Assembly (NCBI GenBank): GCA_903869185.1
Contig: CAIPYC010000110.1
Location: 1-41,483, forward strand
Direction: 5' to 3'
From: an uncultured cyanobacterium
GTDB taxonomy: Bacteria > Cyanobacteriota > Cyanobacteriia > Cyanobacteriales > Microcystaceae
DNA: 41,483 nt
This document shows, piece after piece, positions 28,968 through 37,347 of the stretch. Both the position numbers and the translations under genes were made by a program. Positions within the stretch are counted from its first letter, which is position 1. Every line of letters starts with the position of its first letter. The notes under the pieces are model-generated. The model made no database searches and had not been told where the DNA came from. It saw only the letters and a list, made by a program, of their open reading frames with translations.

Positions 28968-30239
28968 ATGAAAAAACGTAATCGAACCAAGCCCAAAAAA
29001 GTCCTTGAACTACCTTGGATTGATTATCATGTTATCCATTCTAGTCCAGGACGTTTGAGAGCTAAAATTCCTCGTTTAAAGGAAGATATTTTCTATTGTT
29101 CTAATTTAGAAAAATTAATTTCTTGTAATTCGTCAATCCTTGATTATCGCTTAAATTTAGCTGCCAGTTCGCTAGTGATATCTTACAATAGCAAAGATCA
29201 AGCTAAACAGGCATTTCTGGTCTATCTTGACGGCATAATTCGTAAGGCCGCATTGAGCGATCTAGATGGAAATAATGAACCCAATATAGTTGCTAGGGAA
29301 GAAAAAAATCTTGGACTACCAATGTTCGCCTTGGCAACAAGTCTAGTTGCTATCCCGCTTGAGTTACCTTTTTTTGTAGTTGGCGCCCTGATTGTGGCAG
29401 CTTCAGGTACATTATGGCAAAGAGTAAATAGCAATAAGGAAACCCCAATCAATTTTGATAGTCTAGATGCACTATGGCTGGGTTCCCAGCTCTTCTCAGG
29501 TAACCTAGTAGCTGGTGCCTTGGCATTGAACCTGTCTCAAGTGGGGGAAAATCTGCGACAAACCAATATCAAGACAATAGAAAACGAACTCTACAGATCG
29601 CTTGAAGCCAACGTAAATTCTCCCCAGGATCAAAAATGGTCAGATTCAATAGAAGATACAGAATTGTTAAGGCAAATCAAGCCCCTTGCCCAGCAATCGA
29701 TAGTGCCTATTTTGATTTTAACAGGCATCACTACTTTGCTCACAAATGACTTGGGAAGGTCCGCTGCATGGCTTCCTCTAAATTTGGGACTTTCGCTCAG
29801 GGGAATCACTCCCCTAGCTATAGCATCTTCTCTAGATAAGGCAGCACAATTTGGCGTACATATCCCCGATGGCAAGACCTTAGAAAAATTAGCCAAGGTA
29901 GATTATCTGCTTACATCTGCTGACGCTCCCCAGGAACGGGGTGAAAATGTGGCGTGGCTAGAAGATTCTTATCTGGTTCTTGCCCAAGATGGTAGCAAAA
30001 TTGTCCTGGACTCACAAAATGATCTTGCCAAGGTAGAACAATCTATAGACTTGGCCCAAGAGACCATCTCTACCATCTACCAAAGTATAGGCCTTGTGAC
30101 ATCACTGAACATGAGTGCTGTTTTTTTGGGAGTATTCCTCGGGGTTGACCCAATCATCACGGTTTTGATCAATGCAGGGGCGGCAATTGCAGGCGAACTC
30201 AACAGTCTTAAGTTGCATCAGAGAATTAGAACGAACTAA
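28968..30239 (+). CDS. Membrane-only P1B-ATPase-like protein lacking A, P and N domains
   Basis: A 423-aa intact ORF. Residues 15-95 are an HMA2-like domain (HSSPGRLRAKI, G28-R29-L30-R31). The remainder aligns in order with the membrane parts of a P1B-type metal ATPase: helices at about 117-150 and 165-190, LSQVGENLRQTN (normally leading into the actuator domain), a helix pair at about 243-290, then GVHIPDGKTLEKLAKVDYLL, matching the segment just before the phosphorylation site. Where DKTGT should follow there is TSADAPQE, and the protein passes directly to the final part (DLAQETISTIYQSIG and the last helices). No TGE, DKTGT or GDGxND motif exists, and the Cys of the usual CPx motif is absent (RGITPLA). 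It cannot be a normal ATPase. The ATG at 28968 is preferred; the one at 28920 lies in the upstream hairpin loop. Confidence 0.75.
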   Translation: MKKRNRTKPKKVLELPWIDYHVIHSSPGRLRAKIPRLKEDIFYCSNLEKLISCNSSILDYRLNLAASSLVISYNSKDQAKQAFLVYLDGIIRKAALSDLDGNNEPNIVAREEKNLGLPMFALATSLVAIPLELPFFVVGALIVAASGTLWQRVNSNKETPINFDSLDALWLGSQLFSGNLVAGALALNLSQVGENLRQTNIKTIENELYRSLEANVNSPQDQKWSDSIEDTELLRQIKPLAQQSIVPILILTGITTLLTNDLGRSAAWLPLNLGLSLRGITPLAIASSLDKAAQFGVHIPDGKTLEKLAKVDYLLTSADAPQERGENVAWLEDSYLVLAQDGSKIVLDSQNDLAKVEQSIDLAQETISTIYQSIGLVTSLNMSAVFLGVFLGVDPIITVLINAGAAIAGELNSLKLHQRIRTN

Positions 30240-30397
30240 TGAGATTCTGTTTATATGGCACACAACCGTGTTGGTAAATGTTAAATATTGTCTGTTTTTG
30301 TGCTAACATTCGACAAACATTTCGTTAGATTCTCCTGCTCATAATCTTTCTTGAAAAACTATCGATGCCCGGTCAAATCAATATCACAACAAGAATT

Positions 30398-31204
30398 ATG
30401 CTTCAACACGATCATTCTTCAATTCCAGTAGTTATATTATGTGGTGGCAAGGGAACTCGATTAAGAGAGGAGACCGAATTTCGACCAAAGCCCATCATTA
30501 ATGTAGGCGATAGGCCGATTGTATGGCATATCATGAAATCTTATGCTCACTATGGCTTTAAAAATTTTATACTCTGTTTAGGTTATAAGGGCGAAGTCAT
30601 CCGGGATTATTTTATCAATTACGATTGGAATCACACTGACATCAAAATAGAACTAGGCAACAAGAAAGTGACCAAGTTAGGCAACAGTCATAGTGAGGAA
30701 GATTGGCAAATCTCTATGATCAATACAGGTCAAGAGACCATGACAGGTGGTAGATTGAAACGTCTTATCCCCCATCTTAAAAAAAGCGGCAGTGATATTT
30801 TCTTTGCTACCTATGGGGATGGGGTTTGTGATGTAAATATCAAAAATGTCTTGGATTTTCATATTGGTCATGGCAAATTGGCCACAGTGACTGCTGTTCG
30901 TCCTGCTTCTCGTTTTGGTGAATTAATGATTGAAAACAACATGGTCACTCATTTCAAAGAAAAACCACAAACTGCAGAAGGTTGGATTAATGGTGGATAT
31001 TTTGTCTTAAATCGCAAGGTCTTGGATTTAATTGGGAATGATGATACAGTTTTTGAGGATCAACCACTGAAAACTCTATCTGAAACCGGAGAACTGGGAG
31101 TCTATCAACATGAAGGTTTTTGGCAATGTATGGACACTTATAGAGAATTAGAGTTACTAAATAAACTTTATAGCTCAGGCAATGCCAAATGGAAGGTATG
31201 GTAA
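30398..31204 (+). CDS. rfbF: Glucose-1-phosphate cytidylyltransferase
   Basis: A 268-aa nucleotidyltransferase that makes CDP-glucose from CTP and glucose-1-phosphate. The N-terminal motif ILCGGKGTRLREETEFRPKP holds the GG..TR..E..KP residues typical of RfbF rather than of GlgC or RmlA. YGDGVCDVNI supplies the metal-binding Asp. GWINGGYFVLNRKVLD and FWQCMDTYREL complete the family pattern. Two starts are possible (30365 or 30398); the later one brings the length closer to the usual 257 aa. It is the first gene of an rfbF-G-H cluster and overlaps rfbG. The 125-bp upstream gap shows no firm promoter. Confidence 0.93.
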   Translation: MLQHDHSSIPVVILCGGKGTRLREETEFRPKPIINVGDRPIVWHIMKSYAHYGFKNFILCLGYKGEVIRDYFINYDWNHTDIKIELGNKKVTKLGNSHSEEDWQISMINTGQETMTGGRLKRLIPHLKKSGSDIFFATYGDGVCDVNIKNVLDFHIGHGKLATVTAVRPASRFGELMIENNMVTHFKEKPQTAEGWINGGYFVLNRKVLDLIGNDDTVFEDQPLKTLSETGELGVYQHEGFWQCMDTYRELELLNKLYSSGNAKWKVW

Positions 31205-32310
31205 ATAAATTCTGGCAAGGAAAAAAAGTCCTAATAACAGGACATACTGGATTTAAAGGCTCTTGGCTTTCACTCTGGCTTCTGCATTTAGGAGCTCAAG
31301 TTAAAGGATTAAGCTTGGCTCCTAGTACAAATCCATCTCTCTTTGAGCAGTTATCTCTTGCCAGAGAGCTGGAAAATGTTATAGGGGATATCCGGGATCT
31401 TGAGTTGATCAAAGGCATAGTAAAATCATGGCAACCTGATTTAATATTCCATTTAGCAGCTCAGCCACTGGTCAGGAGATCCTATATAGAATCAGTAGAA
31501 ACCTGGAATACCAACGTGATGGGAACTATCCATGTTTTGGAATCTCTTAAGAGTCTTTCCCATCCCTGTGCCTTAGTGGCAATTACAACGGATAAATGTT
31601 ACGAAAACAGGGAATGGATTTATGGCTATAGAGAAAATGATCCTTTGGGTGGACATGACCCATACAGCTCTAGCAAGGCCGGGGCTGAACTGGCGATTAG
31701 TTCTTGGCGGAGTTCTTTCTTCAATAAACCAGAAATCCCCATTGGTATAGCCAGTGCCAGAGCGGGTAATGTCATTGGAGGGGGTGATTGGTCTGAAGAT
31801 CGCATCTTACCCGATACTATTGGCTCCTTAATGCGAGGAGAACCCATACCTGTGCGCAATCCAAACTCCACTAGACCATGGCAACATGTTTTAGAACCTC
31901 TATCTGGCTATCTGAACCTTGGAGAGCATCTCTATAAGGGTCTAGGCTCTGTTGATGATCATCATATTCAGAGTCCTTTCAATTTTGGACCGGTACTCGA
32001 GTCTAATCGAACAGTTAAAAGTCTGGTTGAATCAATATTGCAACATTGGACTGGTAGCTGGATAGATCAATCAGATCCCAATGCTCCTCATGAAGCCAAA
32101 TTGTTAAATCTCATCACAGATAAGTCCTTTCATCTGCTTAAATGGAAACCTGTATGGAATTTTCAGCAGACGGTACAATATACGGTTACCTGGTATAAAC
32201 AAGCCAGCATCATTTCAGATGGAGAACATGAAGCTTTTCAAAAATTGACTTTACAACAGATAGAGCAATATCAAAGCGATCAAAAGGCCCAAAATCCAGT
32301 AAATATTTGA
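31198..32310 (+). CDS. rfbG: CDP-glucose 4,6-dehydratase
   Basis: A 370-aa short-chain dehydrogenase that converts CDP-glucose to CDP-4-keto-6-deoxyglucose using bound NAD. The Rossmann motif is ITGHTGFKGSWLSLWL, characteristic of this enzyme and distinct from RmlB. HLAAQPLVRRSY and the catalytic Y-x3-K (DPYSSSKAGAE) are present, as are RAGNVIGGGDWSEDRI and NSTRPWQHVLEPLSGYL. Its start overlaps the end of rfbF (ATG at 31198; the in-frame ATG at 31189 is an alternative). Its product is the substrate of the next gene. Confidence 0.95.
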   Translation: MVNKFWQGKKVLITGHTGFKGSWLSLWLLHLGAQVKGLSLAPSTNPSLFEQLSLARELENVIGDIRDLELIKGIVKSWQPDLIFHLAAQPLVRRSYIESVETWNTNVMGTIHVLESLKSLSHPCALVAITTDKCYENREWIYGYRENDPLGGHDPYSSSKAGAELAISSWRSSFFNKPEIPIGIASARAGNVIGGGDWSEDRILPDTIGSLMRGEPIPVRNPNSTRPWQHVLEPLSGYLNLGEHLYKGLGSVDDHHIQSPFNFGPVLESNRTVKSLVESILQHWTGSWIDQSDPNAPHEAKLLNLITDKSFHLLKWKPVWNFQQTVQYTVTWYKQASIISDGEHEAFQKLTLQQIEQYQSDQKAQNPVNI

Positions 32311-32322
32311 GGTAGATGGACA

Positions 32323-33651
32323 ATGATACAGAACGTTGCAGCTAGCCAGGAACAACAGCTCAGAGATAAGGTTTTCGATGCAGTTAAAGAATATTATCAA
32401 TACAAATTCAGTCCTCGTCCTTTTGTACCAGGACAGAGCTATGTACCGGTATCAGGTAAGGTTTTTGATGAACAGGAATTGGTTAAATTAGTAGATTCAT
32501 CCCTGGATTTTTGGTTAACTACAGGACGCTATGCCTTGGAATTTGAGGAACGCTTTGCCGAATGGATTGGTATTAAACATTGTCTTTTGGTTAATTCAGG
32601 TTCTAGTGCCAATCTTTTAGCCTTGAGCGCATTGACTTCTCCCAAATTAGGAGATAAAAGACTAGTGCCAGGCGATGAAGTGATCACTGTAGCCGCTGGA
32701 TTCCCCACGACAGTCAATCCGATCTTTCAAAACCAGCTTGTTCCAGTTTTTATAGATGTTGAGTTGCCCGGTTATGACATAGATATAAAACAATTGGAGC
32801 TTGCTCTTTCCAAACGAACCAAAGCAATCATGATAGCTCATACCCTAGGTAATCCTTTTAATCTAGAACAAGTTATGGATTTTGTGCAAAAACATGATCT
32901 CTGGCTTATTGAGGACAATTGTGATGCTGTAGGCAGTACATATCAAGGAAAAAAAACCGGAACTTTTGGTCATATTTCTACTGTTAGCTTTTATCCTGCC
33001 CATCATATGACCATGGGAGAAGGTGGCGCAGTTCTCACTAGTGACACTCGTCTGAAAAAAATCCTAGAATCCTATCGCGACTGGGGTAGAGATTGCTGGT
33101 GCCCTCCTGGTGTAGATAATACATGTAATAAGCGTTACGGTTGGCAATTGGGCGAACTACCCTTTGGCTATGATCACAAGTATACATATTCACATGTAGG
33201 CTACAATCTGAAAATGACAGATATGCAGGCCGCAGTAGGGGTAGCCCAATTAGATAAACTACCTGAATTCATTCAAAAGAGAAGGGAAAATTTCGCCTTT
33301 ATTCATCAACATCTTCAAGATTTGCAAGATTTTTTACTTTTACCTCAAGCAAGTCCAAACTCAGATCCCAGTTGGTTTGGTTTTCCACTTTATGTTAAAG
33401 AATCAGCTCCTTTTAGTAGAAATGATTTGGTTAAATATCTTGAGGATAAAAGAATAGGTACTAGGCTACTTTTTGCTGGAAATCTTCTTCGTCAGCCACT
33501 TTACGAGGGTTTGAACTACAGAGTGATTGGAGATCTTGCCAATGCCGATAAGATTATGCAAAATGTTTTTTGGCTTGGTGTTTTTCCCGGTCTTACACAA
33601 GAGATGTTGAGCTACATAGTAAGTACGATTGCTGAATTTTGTCGTAAATAA
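32323..33651 (+). CDS. rfbH: CDP-4-keto-6-deoxy-D-glucose-3-dehydrase (E1)
   Basis: A 442-aa PMP-dependent, [2Fe-2S] enzyme of the DegT/DnrJ/EryC1 fold that removes the C3 hydroxyl in 3,6-dideoxyhexose synthesis. Two diagnostic features are visible. The usual PLP-binding lysine is replaced by His (H227 in [13 protein letters not shown]). The iron-sulfur cysteines follow exactly C-x57-C-x1-C-x7-C (C200, C258, C260, C268). GAGG lies about 10 nt before the ATG. The partner reductase E3 (RfbI/AscD type) that normally feeds electrons to E1 is not in this window, so another reductase or a distant gene must serve. Confidence 0.96.
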   Translation: MIQNVAASQEQQLRDKVFDAVKEYYQYKFSPRPFVPGQSYVPVSGKVFDEQELVKLVDSSLDFWLTTGRYALEFEERFAEWIGIKHCLLVNSGSSANLLALSALTSPKLGDKRLVPGDEVITVAAGFPTTVNPIFQNQLVPVFIDVELPGYDIDIKQLELALSKRTKAIMIAHTLGNPFNLEQVMDFVQKHDLWLIEDNCDAVGSTYQGKKTGTFGHISTVSFYPAHHMTMGEGGAVLTSDTRLKKILESYRDWGRDCWCPPGVDNTCNKRYGWQLGELPFGYDHKYTYSHVGYNLKMTDMQAAVGVAQLDKLPEFIQKRRENFAFIHQHLQDLQDFLLLPQASPNSDPSWFGFPLYVKESAPFSRNDLVKYLEDKRIGTRLLFAGNLLRQPLYEGLNYRVIGDLANADKIMQNVFWLGVFPGLTQEMLSYIVSTIAEFCRK

Positions 33652-33655
33652 TACT

Positions 33656-34699
33656 ATGAGCAGTATAATTGCCCAAGATCTCGATCATATTCTCAAGCAT
33701 ACCGAGCCTCTCTGGCAAGAGCTAAAAGACAGCAGAATTTTTATTACTGGTGGAACTGGTTTCTTTGGCTGCTGGCTACTTGAGAGCTTTATCTTGGCAA
33801 ATGAGAAGTTGAATCTGGGAGCTAGGGCTTGCGTATTGACCAGAAATCCTGCTATTTTTCAAACCAAAGCTCCTCATTTGGCTTATCACAGCTCAATAGA
33901 ATTGCTCGGTGGAAATATTACCTGTTTTGATTTCCCCGAGGGGCAATTTTCCCACATCATTCATGCTGCTACTGAAGCTAGTGCGAAACTCAATCAGGAG
34001 AATCCACTGCTGATGTTTGATACTATTGTCGCTGGAACAAGGCGTGTTCTGGAATTTGCCAGGGTTTGTGGCGCATCAAAACTATTATTGACTAGCTCAG
34101 GAGCTGTCTATGGTAAGCAGCCATCTGAAATGACTCACTTGGCTGAGGATTATCTCGGTTCACCAGATCTAAGTGAGCCCGGTTCATCCTATGGAGAAGG
34201 TAAGCGTGTGGCAGAAATGCTTTGTACTTTATATGCCAAGCAATATGGACTTGAGATAAAGATTGCTCGCTGCTTTGCTTTTGTCGGCCCCTATCTTCCC
34301 CTAGATATCCATTTTGCAATTGGCAATTTTATTAAAAATGCATTGCTTAATGAGCCAATTGAAATTAAAGGAGATGGAACAGCCTATCGTTCTTATCTCT
34401 ATGCGGCGGATTTGATGATATGGCTGTGGACAATTTTATTTCAGGGGCAAACCTGTCGCCCCTACAATGTAGGCTCTCAAGAAGGTCTGACTATTAAAGA
34501 TACCGCTTTAATGGTAGCTGATTGCTCCTCAAAGTCAATTCCAGTGCGCATCGCTCAAAATGCAGATCCTACCAAGTTAGCTTCTAGGTATGTTCCTAAT
34601 ACACAAAGAGCGATGACAGAATTGGGACTTCATACCACAATAGATATATCGTTGGCAATTAATAAAACAATCGAGTGGAACTTAAAAACGCAGCAATGA
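33656..34699 (+). CDS. NAD-dependent epimerase/reductase, probable CDP-dideoxyhexose synthase
   Basis: A 347-aa extended short-chain dehydrogenase. The Rossmann motif is ITGGTGFFGCWLLE, followed by HIIHAATEASA and the catalytic triad Ser/Tyr/Lys in LTSSGAVYGKQPSE and SYGEGKRVAEML. It begins 4 nt after rfbH (ATG at 33656; an upstream in-frame start would overlap rfbH). At this position, relatives act on the RfbH product: CDP-paratose synthase (RfbS), CDP-abequose synthase (RfbJ) or a similar 4-keto reductase. The sequence alone does not say which. It closes the rfb cluster; no transferase or flippase follows. Confidence 0.85.
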   Translation: MSSIIAQDLDHILKHTEPLWQELKDSRIFITGGTGFFGCWLLESFILANEKLNLGARACVLTRNPAIFQTKAPHLAYHSSIELLGGNITCFDFPEGQFSHIIHAATEASAKLNQENPLLMFDTIVAGTRRVLEFARVCGASKLLLTSSGAVYGKQPSEMTHLAEDYLGSPDLSEPGSSYGEGKRVAEMLCTLYAKQYGLEIKIARCFAFVGPYLPLDIHFAIGNFIKNALLNEPIEIKGDGTAYRSYLYAADLMIWLWTILFQGQTCRPYNVGSQEGLTIKDTALMVADCSSKSIPVRIAQNADPTKLASRYVPNTQRAMTELGLHTTIDISLAINKTIEWNLKTQQ

Positions 34700-34732
34700 G
34701 AACAAAAGCTAGTTTAAAAAAATCTAATATCT

Positions 34733-35866
34733 ATGGAAAAAGCCTCACTGATTAAGGCAATCGATGATTTATTGCAAGCCGAGGTTTGGGATAAACAAGA
34801 AGCTTTCTTGGTTCTCCAAGAAGTTCGTGATTATTTATTGGCACCGCCGCCTACACAAGTCGATAAAATCAGCAAATTAACCGATCTCATTGATTTACTG
34901 CCAGATCAAAAACACTGGTCGGCAATTTTTGAATATCGTAATGATCAACGCAACTTTCATCTAATAGAGAAAATATCTAAACGCTTATATTCTTTTACAT
35001 TGCCATTGGCTCACTTTTCTCTTAGTGAAATTCTTGTTAATCCAGATAAATTGAGTAACTCAGAACTTACTCCAAATGAACTTACTCAGGCATTCAATTC
35101 TCTTAGAAAGCTTATCATCTGTTGCCCTACTGGAGAATATGAAACCCTTTCTTTGGAAGTAGAAAATAATTTAAAAATTGATCAGATTTCTTGGTTGAAT
35201 CCTTCTGTTGGACTTATCTTATCTGAGCTAGAACAATTAGATTCACTCCCGACTCTAGCAATCTGGACAGGAAAGACCACCACTGAATTTGCCTACCTGG
35301 ACTTACCAAATCAGAAAAACAAGTTTTCATCCAATTTGTGTAAAATTGGTTCAATCCAATATGGATATGAAGCTCTGATACAGGATTTATTCTGCCATAT
35401 GATCTATCCACAGTGGAAAGGCCAATTAAACAACACAATTCCAGCAATTAATTTGAACCCAGCCAGAGCCGGTCAGGCTGATTGGCAAAATAGAAATACA
35501 TTGAAAATACAATTGGACCAACACCCTTTAGGTCATGCTTTGCTCAAGCTTACTGTCCTACTAGCAGAGATTTTGCAATTTCAAGGCGACTATAGTTCCC
35601 ATCTGCGTAAAGAGCCTTGGCAAGTTCAAAGAGCTCAATACGATAGCGAGATTGTCAGTCCTTATCTGGAATATTTAATGATATCAATTGAGAGCATTTT
35701 AAAAATTACAATCCCTGATGTCAAACAGGTTATCTACGGGGGTAAATTACTGGAATTGATTCACCCCCAATCTAGTGGCATATTTTCTCATGCCAAGCTA
35801 TACAAAGTGGTAAAGCTCGAACAAGGGATTGGTAACATCCTGAACTACCCAGACCTTTTTGTCTGA
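34733..35866 (+). CDS. Conserved-looking hypothetical protein, unrecognised
   Basis: A 377-aa soluble-looking protein with no signal peptide and no clear membrane helix. I do not recognise a family. The N-terminal 60 residues are helical and charged (LQAEVWDKQEAFLVLQEVRD). The middle contains ELDSLPTLAIWTGKTTTEFA-like beta segments. The C-terminal part is helical (PLGHALLKLTVLLAEILQFQ and SPYLEYLMISIESILK). It starts 33 nt after the rfb cluster, and its TGA shares one base with the ATG of pgsA (TGATG), implying coupled translation. That suggests, without proving, a link to phospholipid synthesis or the envelope. Confidence 0.7.
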   Translation: MEKASLIKAIDDLLQAEVWDKQEAFLVLQEVRDYLLAPPPTQVDKISKLTDLIDLLPDQKHWSAIFEYRNDQRNFHLIEKISKRLYSFTLPLAHFSLSEILVNPDKLSNSELTPNELTQAFNSLRKLIICCPTGEYETLSLEVENNLKIDQISWLNPSVGLILSELEQLDSLPTLAIWTGKTTTEFAYLDLPNQKNKFSSNLCKIGSIQYGYEALIQDLFCHMIYPQWKGQLNNTIPAINLNPARAGQADWQNRNTLKIQLDQHPLGHALLKLTVLLAEILQFQGDYSSHLRKEPWQVQRAQYDSEIVSPYLEYLMISIESILKITIPDVKQVIYGGKLLELIHPQSSGIFSHAKLYKVVKLEQGIGNILNYPDLFV

Positions 35867-36387
35867 TGAATTTGAATCTTCCCACCTGGATCACCTTATC
35901 TCGCTTGCTTTCTATTCCTATAATTCTCTATCTTCTACAATCTCCTACCAATGAGCATCGAACTGTTGCCCTTTTTGTTTTTTTACTAGCTTCACTAACT
36001 GATTGGGTTGATGGTTACTTAGCTAGGCGGCTCGATCAGGTTACCGAACTGGGAAAATTCTTGGATCCTTTGGTTGATAAACTCCTGGTGCTATCTACTT
36101 TATTGGCTTTAATTCAAATTGGTTTAGTGCCAGCTTGGGGGGTTTGCCTGATCCTCACTAGAGAACTTATCATATCAGGATGGCGAATCAATCCTAGTTT
36201 ATCAGGAAGCTCTTCAATTTTAGGAGCAAATATCTGGGGGAAATGCAAAACCTTCAGCCAAATTTTGTCCATTGCCCTGCTTCTAAGTCCTGTTAACTTC
36301 TCTTGGGCATTGGCGGTGTTCTGGTTATCTGTGCTTTTGACCTTGATCTCAGGTATTATTTATCTCTTGCCTGGTCGAGACCGATAA
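35866..36387 (+). CDS. pgsA: CDP-alcohol phosphatidyltransferase (phosphatidylglycerophosphate synthase)
   Basis: A 173-aa membrane enzyme that joins CDP-diacylglycerol and glycerol-3-phosphate on the way to phosphatidylglycerol, an essential thylakoid lipid. The CDP-alcohol transferase motif DGx2ARx8Gx3Dx3D is perfect: D49, G50, A53, R54, G63, D67, D71. About four to five hydrophobic helices are present and the length matches PgsA. Its start codon overlaps the stop of the unknown gene upstream. Other members of the family are possible, but size and the N-terminal LPTWITLSRLLSIPII favour PgsA. Confidence 0.92.
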   Translation: MNLNLPTWITLSRLLSIPIILYLLQSPTNEHRTVALFVFLLASLTDWVDGYLARRLDQVTELGKFLDPLVDKLLVLSTLLALIQIGLVPAWGVCLILTRELIISGWRINPSLSGSSSILGANIWGKCKTFSQILSIALLLSPVNFSWALAVFWLSVLLTLISGIIYLLPGRDR

Positions 36388-36477
36388 TTAATATTATTGG
36401 GCATTATTCTACTGTTTTTAACTGTTGTACAATTGTTGAGCCTAGGTATCCTAGCGAAGTAATAGAAGGAAATGGAC

Positions 36478-37347
36478 ATGGGTAAGATTTGGGAACTGGA
36501 TTTTTATTCTCGTCCAATCGTTGATGAAAACAATAAAAAAATATGGGAAATCTTGATCTGTGAAAGTCTTGCCGATATTAACCAAAGTGCCAATGTAGGA
36601 TTGAGGTACAGCAAATTTACCTCCAATGAGAATGTCAATTCGATTTCATTAAAGGAAGCAATTGGGCAAGCCATAGAACAGGCGCAGTATAGTCCAACAA
36701 AAATTCGCTTCTTTCGTCGCCAAATGAACAATATGATTATCAAAGCTTGTGAAGATATAGGTATTCCGTCCTCGGCCAGTAGGCGTACTTATACAATCAA
36801 GCATTGGTTAGCTGAGCGTTTTGCTAATTTCTATCCCTTTCAAACGGGCTATGATGAAAATTTAAATCAGACCGCTTCAGTGCAATATCCAGAGATTAAT
36901 CCTCTGGTCTTACCTGATGCCCTGCGGAGCAATAAAAAAGATAGATGGTCTTTTGTCTCTCTAGATATAGCTAGTTTACTGGAAATGAACGAATGGGAAA
37001 TTGGCTTTAAAGAAGCATTCCCTCTTTCTCTAGTAAGCCTAGATCCTCAGACAACTGTACCTGGCTTGGTTATATATTCCTTGCGATCCTTGCCTCTAGC
37101 TGCTTGGTTATCTGGACTGGAATTGGCCTATCTCAAGCTAGAAGGTAGTCAACTTAGACTAGAAGCAGGCGAAAGAGACAGTTGGATCTTGCTCAGTTTC
37201 CCTGAAAAACCCACCCTTACTGAGGCTGAAGATTTTCAAAGAGCTATAATCACAGCCAAAGGCCTTCATTTTCTAGCTATTCAATCAGATCCAAACGCTC
37301 AATCATTCAGTGGTTTTTGGTTACTTTGGCAAGATATTAATTTATGA
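36478..37347 (+). CDS. Tab2/Atab2 family RNA-binding protein
   Basis: A 289-aa protein of the Tab2/Atab2 family (DUF1092), found in cyanobacteria and plastid-bearing eukaryotes. Tab2 and Atab2 bind psaB and other photosystem mRNAs and aid their translation. The N-terminus WELDFYSRPIVDENNKKIWE and the segments KIRFFRRQMNNMI and SRRTYTIKHWLAERF are family hallmarks, as is the end GFWLLWQDINL. I chose the ATG at 36478 because AGAAGGA (36464-36470) is correctly spaced for it, but lies too close to the ATG at 36472. The stop overlaps the aroE start by 4 bp (ATGA), so the two are coupled. Confidence 0.9.
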   Translation: MGKIWELDFYSRPIVDENNKKIWEILICESLADINQSANVGLRYSKFTSNENVNSISLKEAIGQAIEQAQYSPTKIRFFRRQMNNMIIKACEDIGIPSSASRRTYTIKHWLAERFANFYPFQTGYDENLNQTASVQYPEINPLVLPDALRSNKKDRWSFVSLDIASLLEMNEWEIGFKEAFPLSLVSLDPQTTVPGLVIYSLRSLPLAAWLSGLELAYLKLEGSQLRLEAGERDSWILLSFPEKPTLTEAEDFQRAIITAKGLHFLAIQSDPNAQSFSGFWLLWQDINL

